A DNA stretch of 64,000 bases from Streptomyces lateritius. Lineage in GTDB: Bacteria; Actinomycetota; Actinomycetes; Streptomycetales; Streptomycetaceae. Both the position numbers and the translations under genes were made by a program. Location of the stretch: the NCBI RefSeq assembly GCF_014649715.1, contig NZ_BMTO01000008.1:315828-379827 (forward strand), read 5' to 3'. Below are positions 25,026-33,840 of the stretch, piece by piece (position 1 is the stretch's first letter; the number at the start of each line of letters is the position of its first letter). The notes under the pieces were generated by a model, which saw nothing but the letters and a program-made list of their open reading frames with translations, searched no databases and was not told the origin of the DNA.

Positions 25026-25544
25026 TCACATGCTCAGCGAACGCGCGTAGTTGAGCTGTCCCATGACCCGGTGGATGGTGTCGGGACCGGTCGCCGGGAT
25101 CATGGTGGTGTGGTGCCGGCCGCCGCTGGTCACGGTGACCTGGATGAAGCCGGTCGTCTGCTTCTCCTTCATCAGCAGGAAGAGAAGACCGATCAGGCAC
25201 AGCAGGGCGAAGACGATGGCCAGCACGATCGCGACGGTCGGGATCTTCTCCTCGGTCCGCGACATGTCCATCGCGTTCCACACCGCGCCCTTGAGCGGCA
25301 TCGAACCGGCCGGCGTGATGATCTGGTCCCCGACGACGGTGATGTCCCCGAGGCTCAGCAGCGGCGCCCCGCCCCCCTGCGGCACCGGCGGGTACTGCGG
25401 CGGCACCGGCACCCCGTCGCCCAGCGTCGGCTGGTACGCGGGACCCGCCCCCGGCTGGGGATATCCGTAACCCGGCGCCCCCGCCTGCTGATCAGGCCCC
25501 CACTGGTACTCGGCGCCGTCCTTGTAAGGGTTCGGCTCGCTCAT
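25026..25544 (-). CDS. Hypothetical single-pass membrane protein
   Basis: This 172-residue protein starts with a Pro/Gly/Tyr-rich cytoplasmic region (about residues 1-60). A conserved block LLSLGDITVVGDQIITPAGSMPLKG follows, then one membrane helix (PTVAIVLAIVFALLCLIGLLFLL, about 110-132) and a C-terminal QVTVTSGGRHHTTMIP domain. The family is common in Streptomyces next to sdhB and has no known function. It lies downstream of the sdh operon beyond a likely terminator. Confidence 0.8.
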   Translation of the reverse strand: MSEPNPYKDGAEYQWGPDQQAGAPGYGYPQPGAGPAYQPTLGDGVPVPPQYPPVPQGGGAPLLSLGDITVVGDQIITPAGSMPLKGAVWNAMDMSRTEEKIPTVAIVLAIVFALLCLIGLLFLLMKEKQTTGFIQVTVTSGGRHHTTMIPATGPDTIHRVMGQLNYARSLSM

Positions 25545-25569
25545 ATCTCCCCGCTCTCCACAACGAAAA

Positions 25570-25607
25570 GGCCCGCTCCTGCACGCCGCAGCGTACAGAA
25601 GCGGGCC
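25570..25607 (-). terminator. Terminator of the sdh operon
   Basis: GGCCCGCT (25570-25577) pairs with AGCGGGCC (25600-25607). With one mismatch the stem extends by CTG/CAG. It lies 18 bases past the sdhB stop on the minus strand, and on that strand is followed by TTTTCG. Confidence 0.75.
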
Positions 25608-25625
25608 ACCACACCGAACCAGGTG

Positions 25626-26384
25626 TCAGAAGCGACGCGTGATCAGCGCGCGCTTGACCTCCTGGATCGCCTTCGTGACCTCGATGCCACGCGGGCAGGC
25701 GTCCGTGCAGTTGAACGTCGTGCGGCAACGCCACACGCCGTCCTTGTCGTTGAGGATCTCCAGGCGCTGCTCGCCCGCCTCGTCACGCGAGTCGAAGATG
25801 AAGCGGTGCGCGTTGACGATCGCGGCCGGACCGAAGTACTGGCCGTCGTTCCAGAAGACCGGGCAGGACGACGTGCACGCGGCGCACAGGATGCACTTGG
25901 TGGTGTCGTCGAAGCGCTCGCGGTCCTCGGCCGACTGCAGACGCTCGCGCGTCGGCTCGTTGCCCTTGGTGACCAGGAACGGCATGACGTCCCGGTACGC
26001 CTGGAAGAACGGCTCCATGTCCACGACCAGGTCCTTGAGGACCGTGAGGCCCTTTATGGCCTCGACCGTGATCGGCTTCTCCGGGTTGATGTCCTTGATC
26101 AGCGTCTTGCAGGCGAGCCTGTTCTTGCCGTTGATCCGCATCGCGTCGGAGCCGCAGATGCCGTGCGCGCAGGAGCGCCGGAAGGTGAGCGAGCCGTCGA
26201 CGTCCCACTTGATCTTGTGGAGGGCGTCGAGCACGCGCTCCTTGGGGTCGATCTCGATCTGGAAGTCCTCCCAGACCGCCGCGTCCGAGATCTCGGGGTT
26301 GAAGCGGCGGATCCGGAAGGTGACCGTGATGTAGGGGGAGGCGGCGGAGTCCGCCTCGACCTTGTCCAGTACGGGGGTGGCCAT
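25626..26384 (-). CDS. sdhB: Succinate dehydrogenase iron-sulfur subunit
   Basis: This 252-residue subunit of complex II carries three Fe-S clusters. The [2Fe-2S] ligands lie in CAHGICGSDAMRINGKNRLAC, and the [4Fe-4S]/[3Fe-4S] ligands in CILCAACTSSCPV and CRTTFNCTDACPRG. It passes electrons from SdhA to the membrane anchors. Its start overlaps the sdhA stop by one base (TGATG), so the genes are coupled. It is the last gene of sdhCDAB. Confidence 0.97.
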   Translation of the reverse strand: MATPVLDKVEADSAASPYITVTFRIRRFNPEISDAAVWEDFQIEIDPKERVLDALHKIKWDVDGSLTFRRSCAHGICGSDAMRINGKNRLACKTLIKDINPEKPITVEAIKGLTVLKDLVVDMEPFFQAYRDVMPFLVTKGNEPTRERLQSAEDRERFDDTTKCILCAACTSSCPVFWNDGQYFGPAAIVNAHRFIFDSRDEAGEQRLEILNDKDGVWRCRTTFNCTDACPRGIEVTKAIQEVKRALITRRF

Positions 26385-28138
26385 CAGTACTTACGCTCCA
26401 TCGGCTGGTAGCGGGTCTGGACGACGGGCTTGTAGTCGAGACGCACGGTCTCGGAGCCGTCGGCGCCGACCTCGCGGTACGCCATGGTGTGGCGCATGAA
26501 GTTGACGTCGTCGCGGTTGGGGTAGTCCTCGCGGTAGTGACCGCCGCGGGACTCCTTGCGCGCCAGGGCCGAGACGGCCATGACCTCGGCCAGGTCGAGC
26601 AGGTTGCCCAGCTCGATGGCCTCCAGGAGGTCCGTGTTGAAACGCTTGCCCTTGTCCTGGATGGACACGTTCAGGTAGCGCTCGCGCAGCTCGGCGATCT
26701 TCTCGACCGCCGTCTTGATGGTCTGCTCGGTACGGAACACCATCACGTTGGCGTCCATCGTCTCCTGCAGCTCCTTGCGGAGCACGGAGACCCGCTCCGT
26801 ACCCGTGGAGTTGCGCAGCCGCTCGACCTGCTCGGCGACGAACGCCGCCGGGTTCTCGGGCAGCTCGACGTAGTCGGACTTCGCCGAGTACTCGGCGGCG
26901 GCGATACCGGCCCGCTTGCCGAAGACGTTGATGTCCAGGAGCGAGTTGGTGCCCAGACGGTTGGCGCCGTGCACGGAGACACAGGCGACCTCGCCCGCCG
27001 CGTACAGACCCGGGACGACGGTGGTGTTGTCGCTGAGGACCTCACCCTCGACGTTGGTCGGGATGCCGCCCATGGCGTAGTGCGCGGTCGGCTGGATCGG
27101 GATCGGGTCCGTGTAGGGCTCGATGCCGAGGTACGTACGGGCGAACTCGGTGATGTCCGGGAGCTTGGCGTCGAGCTGCTCCGGCGGAAGGTGCGTCAGG
27201 TCGAGGTAGACGTGGTCGCCCTCGGGACCGCAGCCGCGACCCTCGCGGATCTCCGTGTAGATGGAGCGCGAGACGACGTCACGGGACGCGAGGTCCTTCA
27301 TGACCGGCGCGTACTTCTCCATGAAGCGCTCGCCGTCCTTGTTGCGGAGGATGCCGCCCTCACCGCGGGCGCCCTCCGTCAGCAGGATGCCCATGCGCCA
27401 GATGCCCGTCGGGTGGAACTGGAAGAACTCCATGTCCTCCAGCGGCAGACCGCGCCGGTAGCAGGCCGCCTGGCCGTCACCGGTGAGGGTGTGCGCGTTG
27501 GAGGTCACCTTGAAGAACTTGCCCGTGCCGCCGGAGGCGTAGATCACGGCCTTGGCCTGGAAGATGTGGATCTCGCCGGTGGCCAGCTCGTAGGCGACCA
27601 CACCGGCCGACTTCTTGACGCCGTCGACCTCGGTGATCAGCTGGTCCAGGACGTAGAACTCGTTGAAGAACTCCACGCCCTCCTTGACGCAGTTCTGGTA
27701 CAGCGTCTGGAGGATCATGTGACCGGTGCGGTCCGCGGCGTAGCAGGACCGGCGGACCGGGGCCTCGCCGTGGTTGCGGGAGTGACCGCCGAAGCGGCGC
27801 TGGTCGATGGTGCCGTCCGGCGTCCGGTTGAACGGCAGGCCCATCTTCTCCAGGTCGAGGACGGCGTCGATGGCCTCCTTCGCCAGGATCTCGGCGGCGT
27901 CCTGGTCGACCAGGTAGTCACCACCCTTGACCGTGTCGAAGGTGTGCCACTCCCAGTTGTCCTCCTCCACGTTGGCGAGCGCGGCGGCCATGCCGCCCTG
28001 CGCCGCGCCCGTGTGGGAGCGGGTGGGGTAGAGCTTCGTCAGCACGGCGGTGCGGCTGCGCTTCGTCGCCTCGATGGCGGCGCGCATGCCGGCGCCGCCG
28101 GCGCCGACGATGACGGTGTCGTACTTGTGGATCTTCAT
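26384..28138 (-). CDS. sdhA: Succinate dehydrogenase flavoprotein subunit
   Basis: This 584-residue subunit oxidises succinate to fumarate. It shows the dinucleotide motif VIVGAGGAGMRAA (about residues 9-21), the covalent-FAD histidine region RSHTGAAQGGMAAAL, the active-site block GGHSRNHGEAPVRRS and HPTGIW. The C-terminal REDYPNRDDVNFMRHT is typical. Length is standard for the actinobacterial enzyme. Confidence 0.98.
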   Translation of the reverse strand: MKIHKYDTVIVGAGGAGMRAAIEATKRSRTAVLTKLYPTRSHTGAAQGGMAAALANVEEDNWEWHTFDTVKGGDYLVDQDAAEILAKEAIDAVLDLEKMGLPFNRTPDGTIDQRRFGGHSRNHGEAPVRRSCYAADRTGHMILQTLYQNCVKEGVEFFNEFYVLDQLITEVDGVKKSAGVVAYELATGEIHIFQAKAVIYASGGTGKFFKVTSNAHTLTGDGQAACYRRGLPLEDMEFFQFHPTGIWRMGILLTEGARGEGGILRNKDGERFMEKYAPVMKDLASRDVVSRSIYTEIREGRGCGPEGDHVYLDLTHLPPEQLDAKLPDITEFARTYLGIEPYTDPIPIQPTAHYAMGGIPTNVEGEVLSDNTTVVPGLYAAGEVACVSVHGANRLGTNSLLDINVFGKRAGIAAAEYSAKSDYVELPENPAAFVAEQVERLRNSTGTERVSVLRKELQETMDANVMVFRTEQTIKTAVEKIAELRERYLNVSIQDKGKRFNTDLLEAIELGNLLDLAEVMAVSALARKESRGGHYREDYPNRDDVNFMRHTMAYREVGADGSETVRLDYKPVVQTRYQPMERKY

Positions 28139-28163
28139 GTCGTGGATTACCTCAGCCCCGTGC

Positions 28164-28640
28164 CTAGCGGATGTTCGGGTCGAAGGTGAAGATCACCAGC
28201 GTGCCCAGAAGGATGGTGAACACCGTGGCGGTGTACAGCAGGCCCTTGAGCCACAGGCGCGTGTTGGCCCGCTCCGCGTAGTCGTTGATGACCGTGCGGA
28301 GGCCGTTGGCGCCGTGCAGCATGGCGAGCCAGAGCATCAGGAGGTCCCAGACCTGCCAGAACGGGGACGCCCAGCGGCCGGCCACGAAGGCGAAGCCGAT
28401 CTTGGAGACGCCGCCGTCGAGGAAGAGCTGGATCAGCAGGTGGCCGAGGACCAGCACGACGAGGACGATGCCCGAGAGGCGCATGAAGAGCCACGCGGCC
28501 ATCTCGAAGTTGCCTCGGGTCGCCTTCGGCGTCCTGCCGGTGCGCTTGCGGGGGGCCTCGATGTACGGGGCCGGGTTGTCCACGTCGTAGTGGGCGCCGC
28601 CCTCGACGGGACCGATCGCGGAAGTGGTGTCAGTGGACAT
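28164..28640 (-). CDS. sdhD: Succinate dehydrogenase hydrophobic membrane anchor subunit
   Basis: This 158-residue protein has three membrane helices after a basic N-terminal region. The block FLRLSG-like MRLSGIVLVVLVLGHLLIQ contains a candidate haem-ligand His, and HGANGLRTVINDY is the SdhD-type motif. It anchors SdhAB with SdhC and helps form the quinone site. It lies 25 bases upstream of sdhA and 8 bases after sdhC. Confidence 0.93.
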   Translation of the reverse strand: MSTDTTSAIGPVEGGAHYDVDNPAPYIEAPRKRTGRTPKATRGNFEMAAWLFMRLSGIVLVVLVLGHLLIQLFLDGGVSKIGFAFVAGRWASPFWQVWDLLMLWLAMLHGANGLRTVINDYAERANTRLWLKGLLYTATVFTILLGTLVIFTFDPNIR

Positions 28641-28648
28641 GTCTGGCG

Positions 28649-29029
28649 TCAGCTCCCGAACAGTTCACGTGCGGCGTGGCCGAGGACGGGATACACGGAG
28701 CCCGCCATCAGCACGACCCAGATGCCCATGACGGTCCAGAGCATCTGCTTCTGGTAGCGCGGGCCCTTGGACCAGAAGTCCACGGCGATGACCCGCAGGC
28801 CGTTGAGCGCGTGGAAGAGGATGGCGGCGACGAGGCCGTACTCGAGGAGTGCGACGATCGGCGTCTTGTACGTGGCGACGACATCGTCGTACGCCTCGGG
28901 GGAGACGCGGACGAGAGCGGTGTCCAGCACGTGTACGAACAGGAAGAAGAAGATGAGGACGCCGGTGACTCGATGAGCCACCCAGGACCACATTCCTTCC
29001 CGGCCGCGGTACAGCGTTCCAGCCGGCAC
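28649..29029 (-). CDS. sdhC: Succinate dehydrogenase cytochrome b556 subunit
   Basis: This 126-residue, three-helix subunit opens with PAGTLYRGREGMWSWVAHRV, the SdhC family start. It holds LFVHVLDT and HALNGLRVIAVDF, the histidines expected to bind haem b. It is the first gene of sdhCDAB, and the operon promoter should lie between 29030 and 29221. Confidence 0.95.
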   Translation of the reverse strand: MPAGTLYRGREGMWSWVAHRVTGVLIFFFLFVHVLDTALVRVSPEAYDDVVATYKTPIVALLEYGLVAAILFHALNGLRVIAVDFWSKGPRYQKQMLWTVMGIWVVLMAGSVYPVLGHAARELFGS

Positions 29030-29221
29030 GGAAATACCCTCCGGGAGCGGGGATCAGGGTCGGCCGGCTTCTCTGTCGGTCAGACCCGGCCGGGTACGGT
29101 CCACCGGCCCTGGTCATCGTAGCGACGAGATGTCGGTTCCCTCGCGCGGGGTCCGTAGGTGTGATCAAAGAGGCACGGACGGGCTATCGCCTGGACGGGA
29201 ATCGCCGCATTCCGGACGGAA
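29030..29221. other. Upstream region of sdhCDAB
   Basis: I see no gene here. The region must contain the sdhC promoter on the minus strand and the end of the uraD transcript. No palindrome or boxes strong enough to name stood out. Confidence 0.35.
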
Positions 29222-29680
29222 TCACGAAGCGGCGATCCCGGCGGTGAGCCGGGAGCGGGCGAGGCGGCGCAGTTCGTCGGCGGCGATCACCCGCTCCTCC
29301 TCGGGTTCGTTGCCGAGTCGTGACCGGATACCCGCGAGGACCTGGTCGAGCCGTTCGGCGGGTCGCACACCGTCGAGGCTGATGACGAACGCGTGCCCGA
29401 ACCTGCTCTCGTACGCGGCGTGGGCGGCGCGCAGCGCGGTGTGCGCGGCGGGCGGGGCGTCGGGATGCGGCGCGGCCGAGTACTCCGCGGCCAGCGCCTC
29501 GTCGAGATCGGCGGCGGCCAGGTCGTAGCCGGCCTCGTCGGCGGCCGCGAGCAGCGCGTCGAGGGTCGGGTACGGCCGGTGCGCGGCCACCCGTTCGGCC
29601 CAACGGCGACTGCGGCAGCAGGAGAGGAGAAGTTCCTCGGCGACCCCCGCGGCGACGGCGTTGAAACGCATGAGGCCCAC
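29222..29680 (-). CDS. uraD: 2-oxo-4-hydroxy-4-carboxy-5-ureidoimidazoline decarboxylase-like protein
   Basis: This 152-residue protein matches the OHCU decarboxylase family, which makes S-allantoin at the end of urate breakdown. Visible features are the start RFNAVAAGVAEELLLSCC, RPYPTLDALLAAADEAGYDL and the conserved SRFGHAFVISLDG followed by an arginine/glutamate helix. The GTG start at 29680 (MGLMRF) has no good ribosome binding site, and ATG 29671 is an alternative. It lies next to sdhC but away from other purine genes, so the assignment rests on sequence alone. Confidence 0.75.
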   Translation of the reverse strand: MGLMRFNAVAAGVAEELLLSCCRSRRWAERVAAHRPYPTLDALLAAADEAGYDLAAADLDEALAAEYSAAPHPDAPPAAHTALRAAHAAYESRFGHAFVISLDGVRPAERLDQVLAGIRSRLGNEPEEERVIAADELRRLARSRLTAGIAAS

Positions 29681-29960
29681 GGCGTGCCGGGGGCCGGCCT
29701 GCTGGGCAGGTATCGCGGCCGTGGCGGGGGAGCCCGGATTCCGGGACGGGGCGCGGGTGTCGCTGGTCAGCGTGGACTCCGGGAAGGGTGGGGTGGGTGT
29801 GACGCAACGTTATCGACGGGTAGGTGGCACTGTCCGACGGATGCGCGAATTTCACCCGGAAGGGAGAGTTTCGGAACAGGGGCATGACGTTCGTCGGAGG
29901 TAAGGAGGCTGGACCCGTGCCCCGAATGGCCCCCAGTCCCTCGGTGAGGGAGGATTCCGA
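29681..29960. other. Intergenic region between uraD and the hexosaminidase gene
   Basis: This 280-bp gap between divergent genes has no supported gene. A short CCCTC/GAGGG inverted repeat lies at 29937-29949, just before the hexosaminidase ribosome binding site GGGAGGA. Promoters for both flanking genes are expected here, but no consensus boxes were clear. Confidence 0.35.
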
Positions 29961-31574
29961 ATGATGCGCTACTCCATACGTGGGCCCCAGGCGGGCTCCT
30001 CTCTCCTCGCGGCCGCGGTGGCGCTGGTCACCCTGACCGCCTGCTCCGACGGGTCGGCCACCGGCCCGGGCGGGCCGACCTCCGGCGTCGGCACGCCCTC
30101 CGCCGTCACGAGCGCGACGCCCGAACCGAGCCCCACGCCCACCCGGACGTACCCGCTCTCCACCGCCCCGCTCACCGTCCCCGCGGTGCGTTCCCACGAG
30201 GCGGCCCGCGGTCCCGGCTGGCGGCCGGTGCCCGCCGCCGGTGTCGTCGTCGCCGCGGGCAGCGAGGAGCTCGCCGACGAGGGGCGGCTGCTCGCCGGGG
30301 AGCTCAAGATCGCCTACCGGGGCGCCGTCGCCGCCCGCGCGGGCGACGTCGAGCTGGCCCTCGGCGGAAAGGGCGCCCCCGAGTCGTACACGCTCACCAC
30401 CCGCGACAACCGGGTCCGGATCACCGGCCCCGACGAGGCGGGGGTCTTCTACGGCACCCGGACCCTCAAGCAGTCGGTGAAGGGCTCCGGGGCGATGCCC
30501 GAGGGCAAGGTCACCGACGCCCCGGCGAAGCCGCAGCGCGGCCTGATGGTCGACATCGCGCGCAAGCACTTCACGGCGGGCTGGATCGAGGCCCGGGTGC
30601 GCGAGATGGCCGACCTGAAGCTCAACCAGCTCGGCCTGCACTTCTCCGACGACCAGGGCTTCCGGATCGAGTCCGACAGCCACCCCGAGATCGTCTCCGC
30701 CCAGCATCTGACCAAGGCCGAGGTCCGGCGGATCGTGGACCTCGCGCGGAGCCTGCACATCACCGTCATCCCCGAGATCGACTCCCCGGGACACCTCGGC
30801 GCGGTCATCGCCGCCCACCCCGACCTCCAGCTCCGGAGCGCTTCGGGCAGGGCGCCGCGCGGCGCCGTCGACATCGCGAATCCCGCCTCGGCGAAGATCG
30901 TCGACGAGCTGCTGCGCGAGTACATGGGCCTGTTCCCCGGCGGCTACTGGCACCTGGGTGCGGACGAGTACGTGGCGCTGATGTCCAAGGACCCCGAGGC
31001 GACCTACCCGGGCCTGGCGCGTGCGGCCCGCGCGAAGTACGGGCCCTCCGCCCGGGTCCAGGACCTGGCGACGGGCTGGCTCAACGACCGCGCGGCGGTC
31101 GTCCGGCCGTCGGGCAGGACGCTGAAGGCATGGAACGACGGCTTCTTCCCCGGCGGGGTGGTGGGCGCCGACAAGGACATCGAGGTCGAGTACTGGACCG
31201 GCAAGGAGCTCGGCGCACGGCCGCCGACCGCCTATCTGAGCGCCGGCCGCAAGGTCGTGAACCTCAACGACGAGTACCTCTACTACGTCCTCGGCGAGCC
31301 GAACCAGTTCACGTACCCCACCGGTCGCCGGATCTACGAACAGTGGACCCCCCTCGTCCTGCGCGGCACGACCCCCGTGCCGGCGCGATACGGCCCGCAG
31401 ATCCTGGGCGGCCGGTTCGCGGTCTGGTGCGACCTGTCCCAGGCGCAGACACAGGCGCAGGTGGCGGACGGCATCCGGACGCCGCTGACGGCGACCGCGC
31501 AGAAGCTGTGGGACGAGCGGAAACCCGCGATGAGCTGGGAGCGGTTCCGGGACCTGGCGGCGAAGGTGCGCTGA
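29961..31574 (+). CDS. Secreted beta-N-acetylhexosaminidase, GH20 lipoprotein
   Basis: This 537-residue enzyme should remove terminal GlcNAc from chitin oligomers or wall fragments. The signal peptide ends in the lipobox LTAC (Cys near residue 29), followed by a Thr/Ser/Pro-rich linker. GH20 domains are visible: the N-terminal GH20b part to about residue 190, then the catalytic barrel with RGLMVDIARKHF, LGLHFSDDQGFR, EIDSPGHLGAV and the catalytic Asp-Glu pair in WHLGADEY. It stands alone, so control by DasR-type chitin signalling is possible, but no such site was identified. Confidence 0.95.
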   Translation: MMRYSIRGPQAGSSLLAAAVALVTLTACSDGSATGPGGPTSGVGTPSAVTSATPEPSPTPTRTYPLSTAPLTVPAVRSHEAARGPGWRPVPAAGVVVAAGSEELADEGRLLAGELKIAYRGAVAARAGDVELALGGKGAPESYTLTTRDNRVRITGPDEAGVFYGTRTLKQSVKGSGAMPEGKVTDAPAKPQRGLMVDIARKHFTAGWIEARVREMADLKLNQLGLHFSDDQGFRIESDSHPEIVSAQHLTKAEVRRIVDLARSLHITVIPEIDSPGHLGAVIAAHPDLQLRSASGRAPRGAVDIANPASAKIVDELLREYMGLFPGGYWHLGADEYVALMSKDPEATYPGLARAARAKYGPSARVQDLATGWLNDRAAVVRPSGRTLKAWNDGFFPGGVVGADKDIEVEYWTGKELGARPPTAYLSAGRKVVNLNDEYLYYVLGEPNQFTYPTGRRIYEQWTPLVLRGTTPVPARYGPQILGGRFAVWCDLSQAQTQAQVADGIRTPLTATAQKLWDERKPAMSWERFRDLAAKVR

Positions 31575-31668
31575 CGCGGTCGGGAGTACGCTCCCGTGCG
31601 CGGCGGCCGCCCGGCCGCCCGGCGCCTCGGGGAGGGGCGCCGTTCACCCGTGGGGGTTCCGTTCACTC

Positions 31669-32316
31669 ATGCTCCGCAATCCCGTCGGCCTGTCGTACGC
31701 CGTGGTCGCCCTGCTCGCGGCGATGGTCGCGGCCGATGCCGGTCTCTTCGCCGCGGCCCTCGACGTACGGCTGCTGATGGCCGGCGACCTGAACGACCAC
31801 CCCGATCCGGCCGGCTTCGCGCACCTGGGCGTCGACGTCGTGGCGGTGCTCCAGGTGCTGATCCAGCTGGCGCTCAGCGTCGTCTTCATCATCTGGTTCT
31901 TCCGGGTCCGGAAGAACGCCGGCGTCTTCGCGCCCGATCTGCACCGGGGCGGGCCGGGCTGGGCGATCGGTGCCTGGTTCGTCCCGATCGCCAACCTCTG
32001 GTGGCCGCGCAGCGTGGCGGCCGGCGTCTGGCGGGCCAGCCGCCGGGACCCGTACGGCGACGGCAAGGGCGAGGGCGAGTCGCTCGCGGTGCTCAACTGG
32101 TGGTGGGTCTTCTGGGTTCTGACGGACAACGGGAGCCTCTTCGCGACCGCCGTCTACGACGACGCGGACACGGTCGAGGAGTTCGTGGTCGGGTCCGGCT
32201 TCCTCATGGGAGCGGCTGTCCTGGACATCGTCGCCGCTCTCCTCGCGATTCTCTTCGTGCGACGTCTGACCTCTATGCAGCACGCGAAGGCCACTGGCAT
32301 GATTCCGGCCGCGTAG
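31669..32316 (+). CDS. DUF4328-type membrane protein
   Basis: This 215-residue protein has about five helices. It carries the DUF4328 block IIWFFRVRKNAG...WAIGAWFVPIANLWWPRSVAAGVWRAS, typical of this actinobacterial family of unknown function. It follows the hexosaminidase gene after 94 bases in the same direction. No enzymatic motif is visible. Confidence 0.85.
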   Translation: MLRNPVGLSYAVVALLAAMVAADAGLFAAALDVRLLMAGDLNDHPDPAGFAHLGVDVVAVLQVLIQLALSVVFIIWFFRVRKNAGVFAPDLHRGGPGWAIGAWFVPIANLWWPRSVAAGVWRASRRDPYGDGKGEGESLAVLNWWWVFWVLTDNGSLFATAVYDDADTVEEFVVGSGFLMGAAVLDIVAALLAILFVRRLTSMQHAKATGMIPAA

Positions 32317-32378
32317 TGACGTAATCGCGCCAGGCGGCGCAGTAAGAGGAAGTACTGCGTCCGCAACGGGAGGCCTCG

Positions 32379-32921
32379 ATGAGCCTGCTGGAACTGATCG
32401 ACCGGGCCGATGAACGGAGCCTGGCCGCCGCCGGGCTCGCCTGCCTGGACCGGTGTCTGCCGCTGCTCGCCCCGGAGGCCGCCGACCTGCTGCGTCCGGT
32501 CTGGGCCGCCGTCGCGCGCGGCGACGGCGTGGCGTGGGGCGAGGCGATCGTCAAGGCCCGGTCCGAGCTGGCGGGCGGTGAGGGCGAGGCCGCCGCGCTC
32601 GTAGGGGAGATGCTGGGCGCCGCGCCCGCGGAGTGGGCCGAGGGGCCGCTACGGGAGTGGGCCTCCGGGTGCTCCGTCACGGCCCTCGTCCTGCACGGGC
32701 GGTACGACGCCGCCGACGCCACCGAGGAGCTGATCGCGCGCTGCCGGGCCGGGGACGCGGCCGGGGCCGGCCCGCTTCTCGCCGGAGAGCTGCGCCGCCA
32801 GCACACCGTCCTCGAATCGGTCGCCCACGGCCCGACGGGGCTGCGCCGCGCCCGGGAACTCTCCACGGAGGGCGGCCGGGTGCTCCGGGCGGTGGTCTCC
32901 CGCCGGGCCCGTACGGCCTGA
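32379..32921 (+). CDS. Hypothetical protein, helical
   Basis: This 180-residue protein is rich in Ala, Leu and Glu, predicted mostly helical and soluble, without a signal peptide or recognisable motif. It lies 62 bases after the DUF4328 gene in the same direction and is probably co-transcribed. The ATG has GGAGG close upstream (CGGGAGGCCTCG). Homologues are likely in other streptomycetes; the function is unknown. Confidence 0.7.
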   Translation: MSLLELIDRADERSLAAAGLACLDRCLPLLAPEAADLLRPVWAAVARGDGVAWGEAIVKARSELAGGEGEAAALVGEMLGAAPAEWAEGPLREWASGCSVTALVLHGRYDAADATEELIARCRAGDAAGAGPLLAGELRRQHTVLESVAHGPTGLRRARELSTEGGRVLRAVVSRRARTA

Positions 32922-32943
32922 GCTGGCGCCCGAGGGGCGCCCG

Positions 32944-32985
32944 GCCGCCGGGGTCACGCCGCCGGGGTCATGCCGCCGGGGTCAG
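32944..32985. repeat. Three tandem copies of a 14-bp unit
   Basis: GCCGCCGGGGTCA plus a variable last base is repeated three times head to tail in the 114-bp gap between convergent genes. A degenerate fourth copy follows. It looks like slippage in non-coding DNA. Confidence 0.8.
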
Positions 32986-33035
32986 GCCGTCGGCGTCGCA
33001 CCAGCCGGGCCGGCCGGCCGGTCACATCGGCCGGG

Positions 33036-33776
33036 TCACGCCGTCGGGTCCGACTGCTGGACCAGTGACGCGACCGTCTGCGCGATCTCCGACTCCGCCC
33101 GGACTTTGTCGAGGCCGAGGCCCGACAGGACGCCCTGGCCGTCCTCGAACTCCAGCAGCGCCAGCAGGATGTGCTCGGTGCCGACGTAGTTGTGGCCGAG
33201 CCGGAGGGCCTCGCGGAACGTCAGTTCCAGCACCTTCTTCGCCGCCGCGTCGTACGGGATGAGCGAGGGCACCTCGGCGACCGCGGGCGGCAGGGCGGCC
33301 GTGACAGCCTCGCGCAGCCGCTCCGGGGTCACCTCCTGCGAGGCGATCCAGCGCGCGCCGAGCCCTTCGGGTTCGGCGAGCAGGCCGAGGGTCAGATGGC
33401 CCGGGACCGTCTCGGAGTTGCGCGCGGCCGCGGCCTCGTTGTGGGCCGCCATCACCACGCTCCGGGCCCGGGGCGTGAACCGGCTGAAGCCGGCGTTCGG
33501 GTCCATCTTCTCGGCGTCGGGTTCCTTGGGTACGAAGCGCTTCTGCGCCGCCTGCCGGGTCACCCCCATGCTTCTGCCGATGTCGGTCCAGGAAGCGCCG
33601 GAGCGGCGCGCCTGGTCGACGAAGTGACCGATCAGATGGTCGGCCACGTCGCCGAGATGGTCCGCCGCGATGACCGCGTCCGACAGCTGGTCGAGCGCGT
33701 CGGTGTGAACCTTCTTGATCGCTTCGATGAGGTCGTCGAGCCGGATGGGAGGGGTCGAGCCGACTGGGTTCGTCAT
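33036..33776 (-). CDS. HTH-Clp_N domain regulator-like protein
   Basis: This 246-residue protein joins an N-terminal helix-turn-helix region (about residues 40-85, with SGASWTDIGRSMGVTRQAAQKRF) to two Clp N-terminal repeats (about 95-240: FTPRARSVVMAAHNEA... and LGHNYVGTEHILLALLEFEDG). There is no AAA+ ATPase domain, so it is not a Clp chaperone. It is likely a DNA-binding protein whose Clp_N part binds a partner or substrate. Three GGTTGACA half-sites lie in its promoter, so autoregulation is plausible. It diverges from a maleylpyruvate-isomerase-like gene. Confidence 0.87.
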   Translation of the reverse strand: MTNPVGSTPPIRLDDLIEAIKKVHTDALDQLSDAVIAADHLGDVADHLIGHFVDQARRSGASWTDIGRSMGVTRQAAQKRFVPKEPDAEKMDPNAGFSRFTPRARSVVMAAHNEAAAARNSETVPGHLTLGLLAEPEGLGARWIASQEVTPERLREAVTAALPPAVAEVPSLIPYDAAAKKVLELTFREALRLGHNYVGTEHILLALLEFEDGQGVLSGLGLDKVRAESEIAQTVASLVQQSDPTA

Positions 33777-33783
33777 GGAGGCA

Positions 33784-33826
33784 ACCCTAGGTTGACAGTC
33801 CGAGAGGTGTCAACCCGTGGTTGACA
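33784..33826 (-). promoter_or_regulatory. Promoter with GGTTGACA half-site array
   Basis: GGTTGACA occurs at 33790-33797 and 33819-33826, with its inverse TGTCAACC at 33808-33815. The first pair forms an inverted repeat with a 10-bp spacer. On the minus strand TTGACA (33808-33813) is spaced 18 bp from TAGGGT (33784-33789), an excellent -35/-10 pair for the HTH-Clp_N gene. The -35 is itself part of the middle half-site. The third copy extends toward the divergent gene. Confidence 0.85.
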
Positions 33827-33840
33827 GTTCGAAAGTCGTC

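Noticed and set aside
25036..25047. ACGCGCGTAG, resembling the nucleoside operator core.
   Set aside because: It lies inside the C-terminal codons of a hypothetical membrane protein gene, far from any promoter, and is probably chance.
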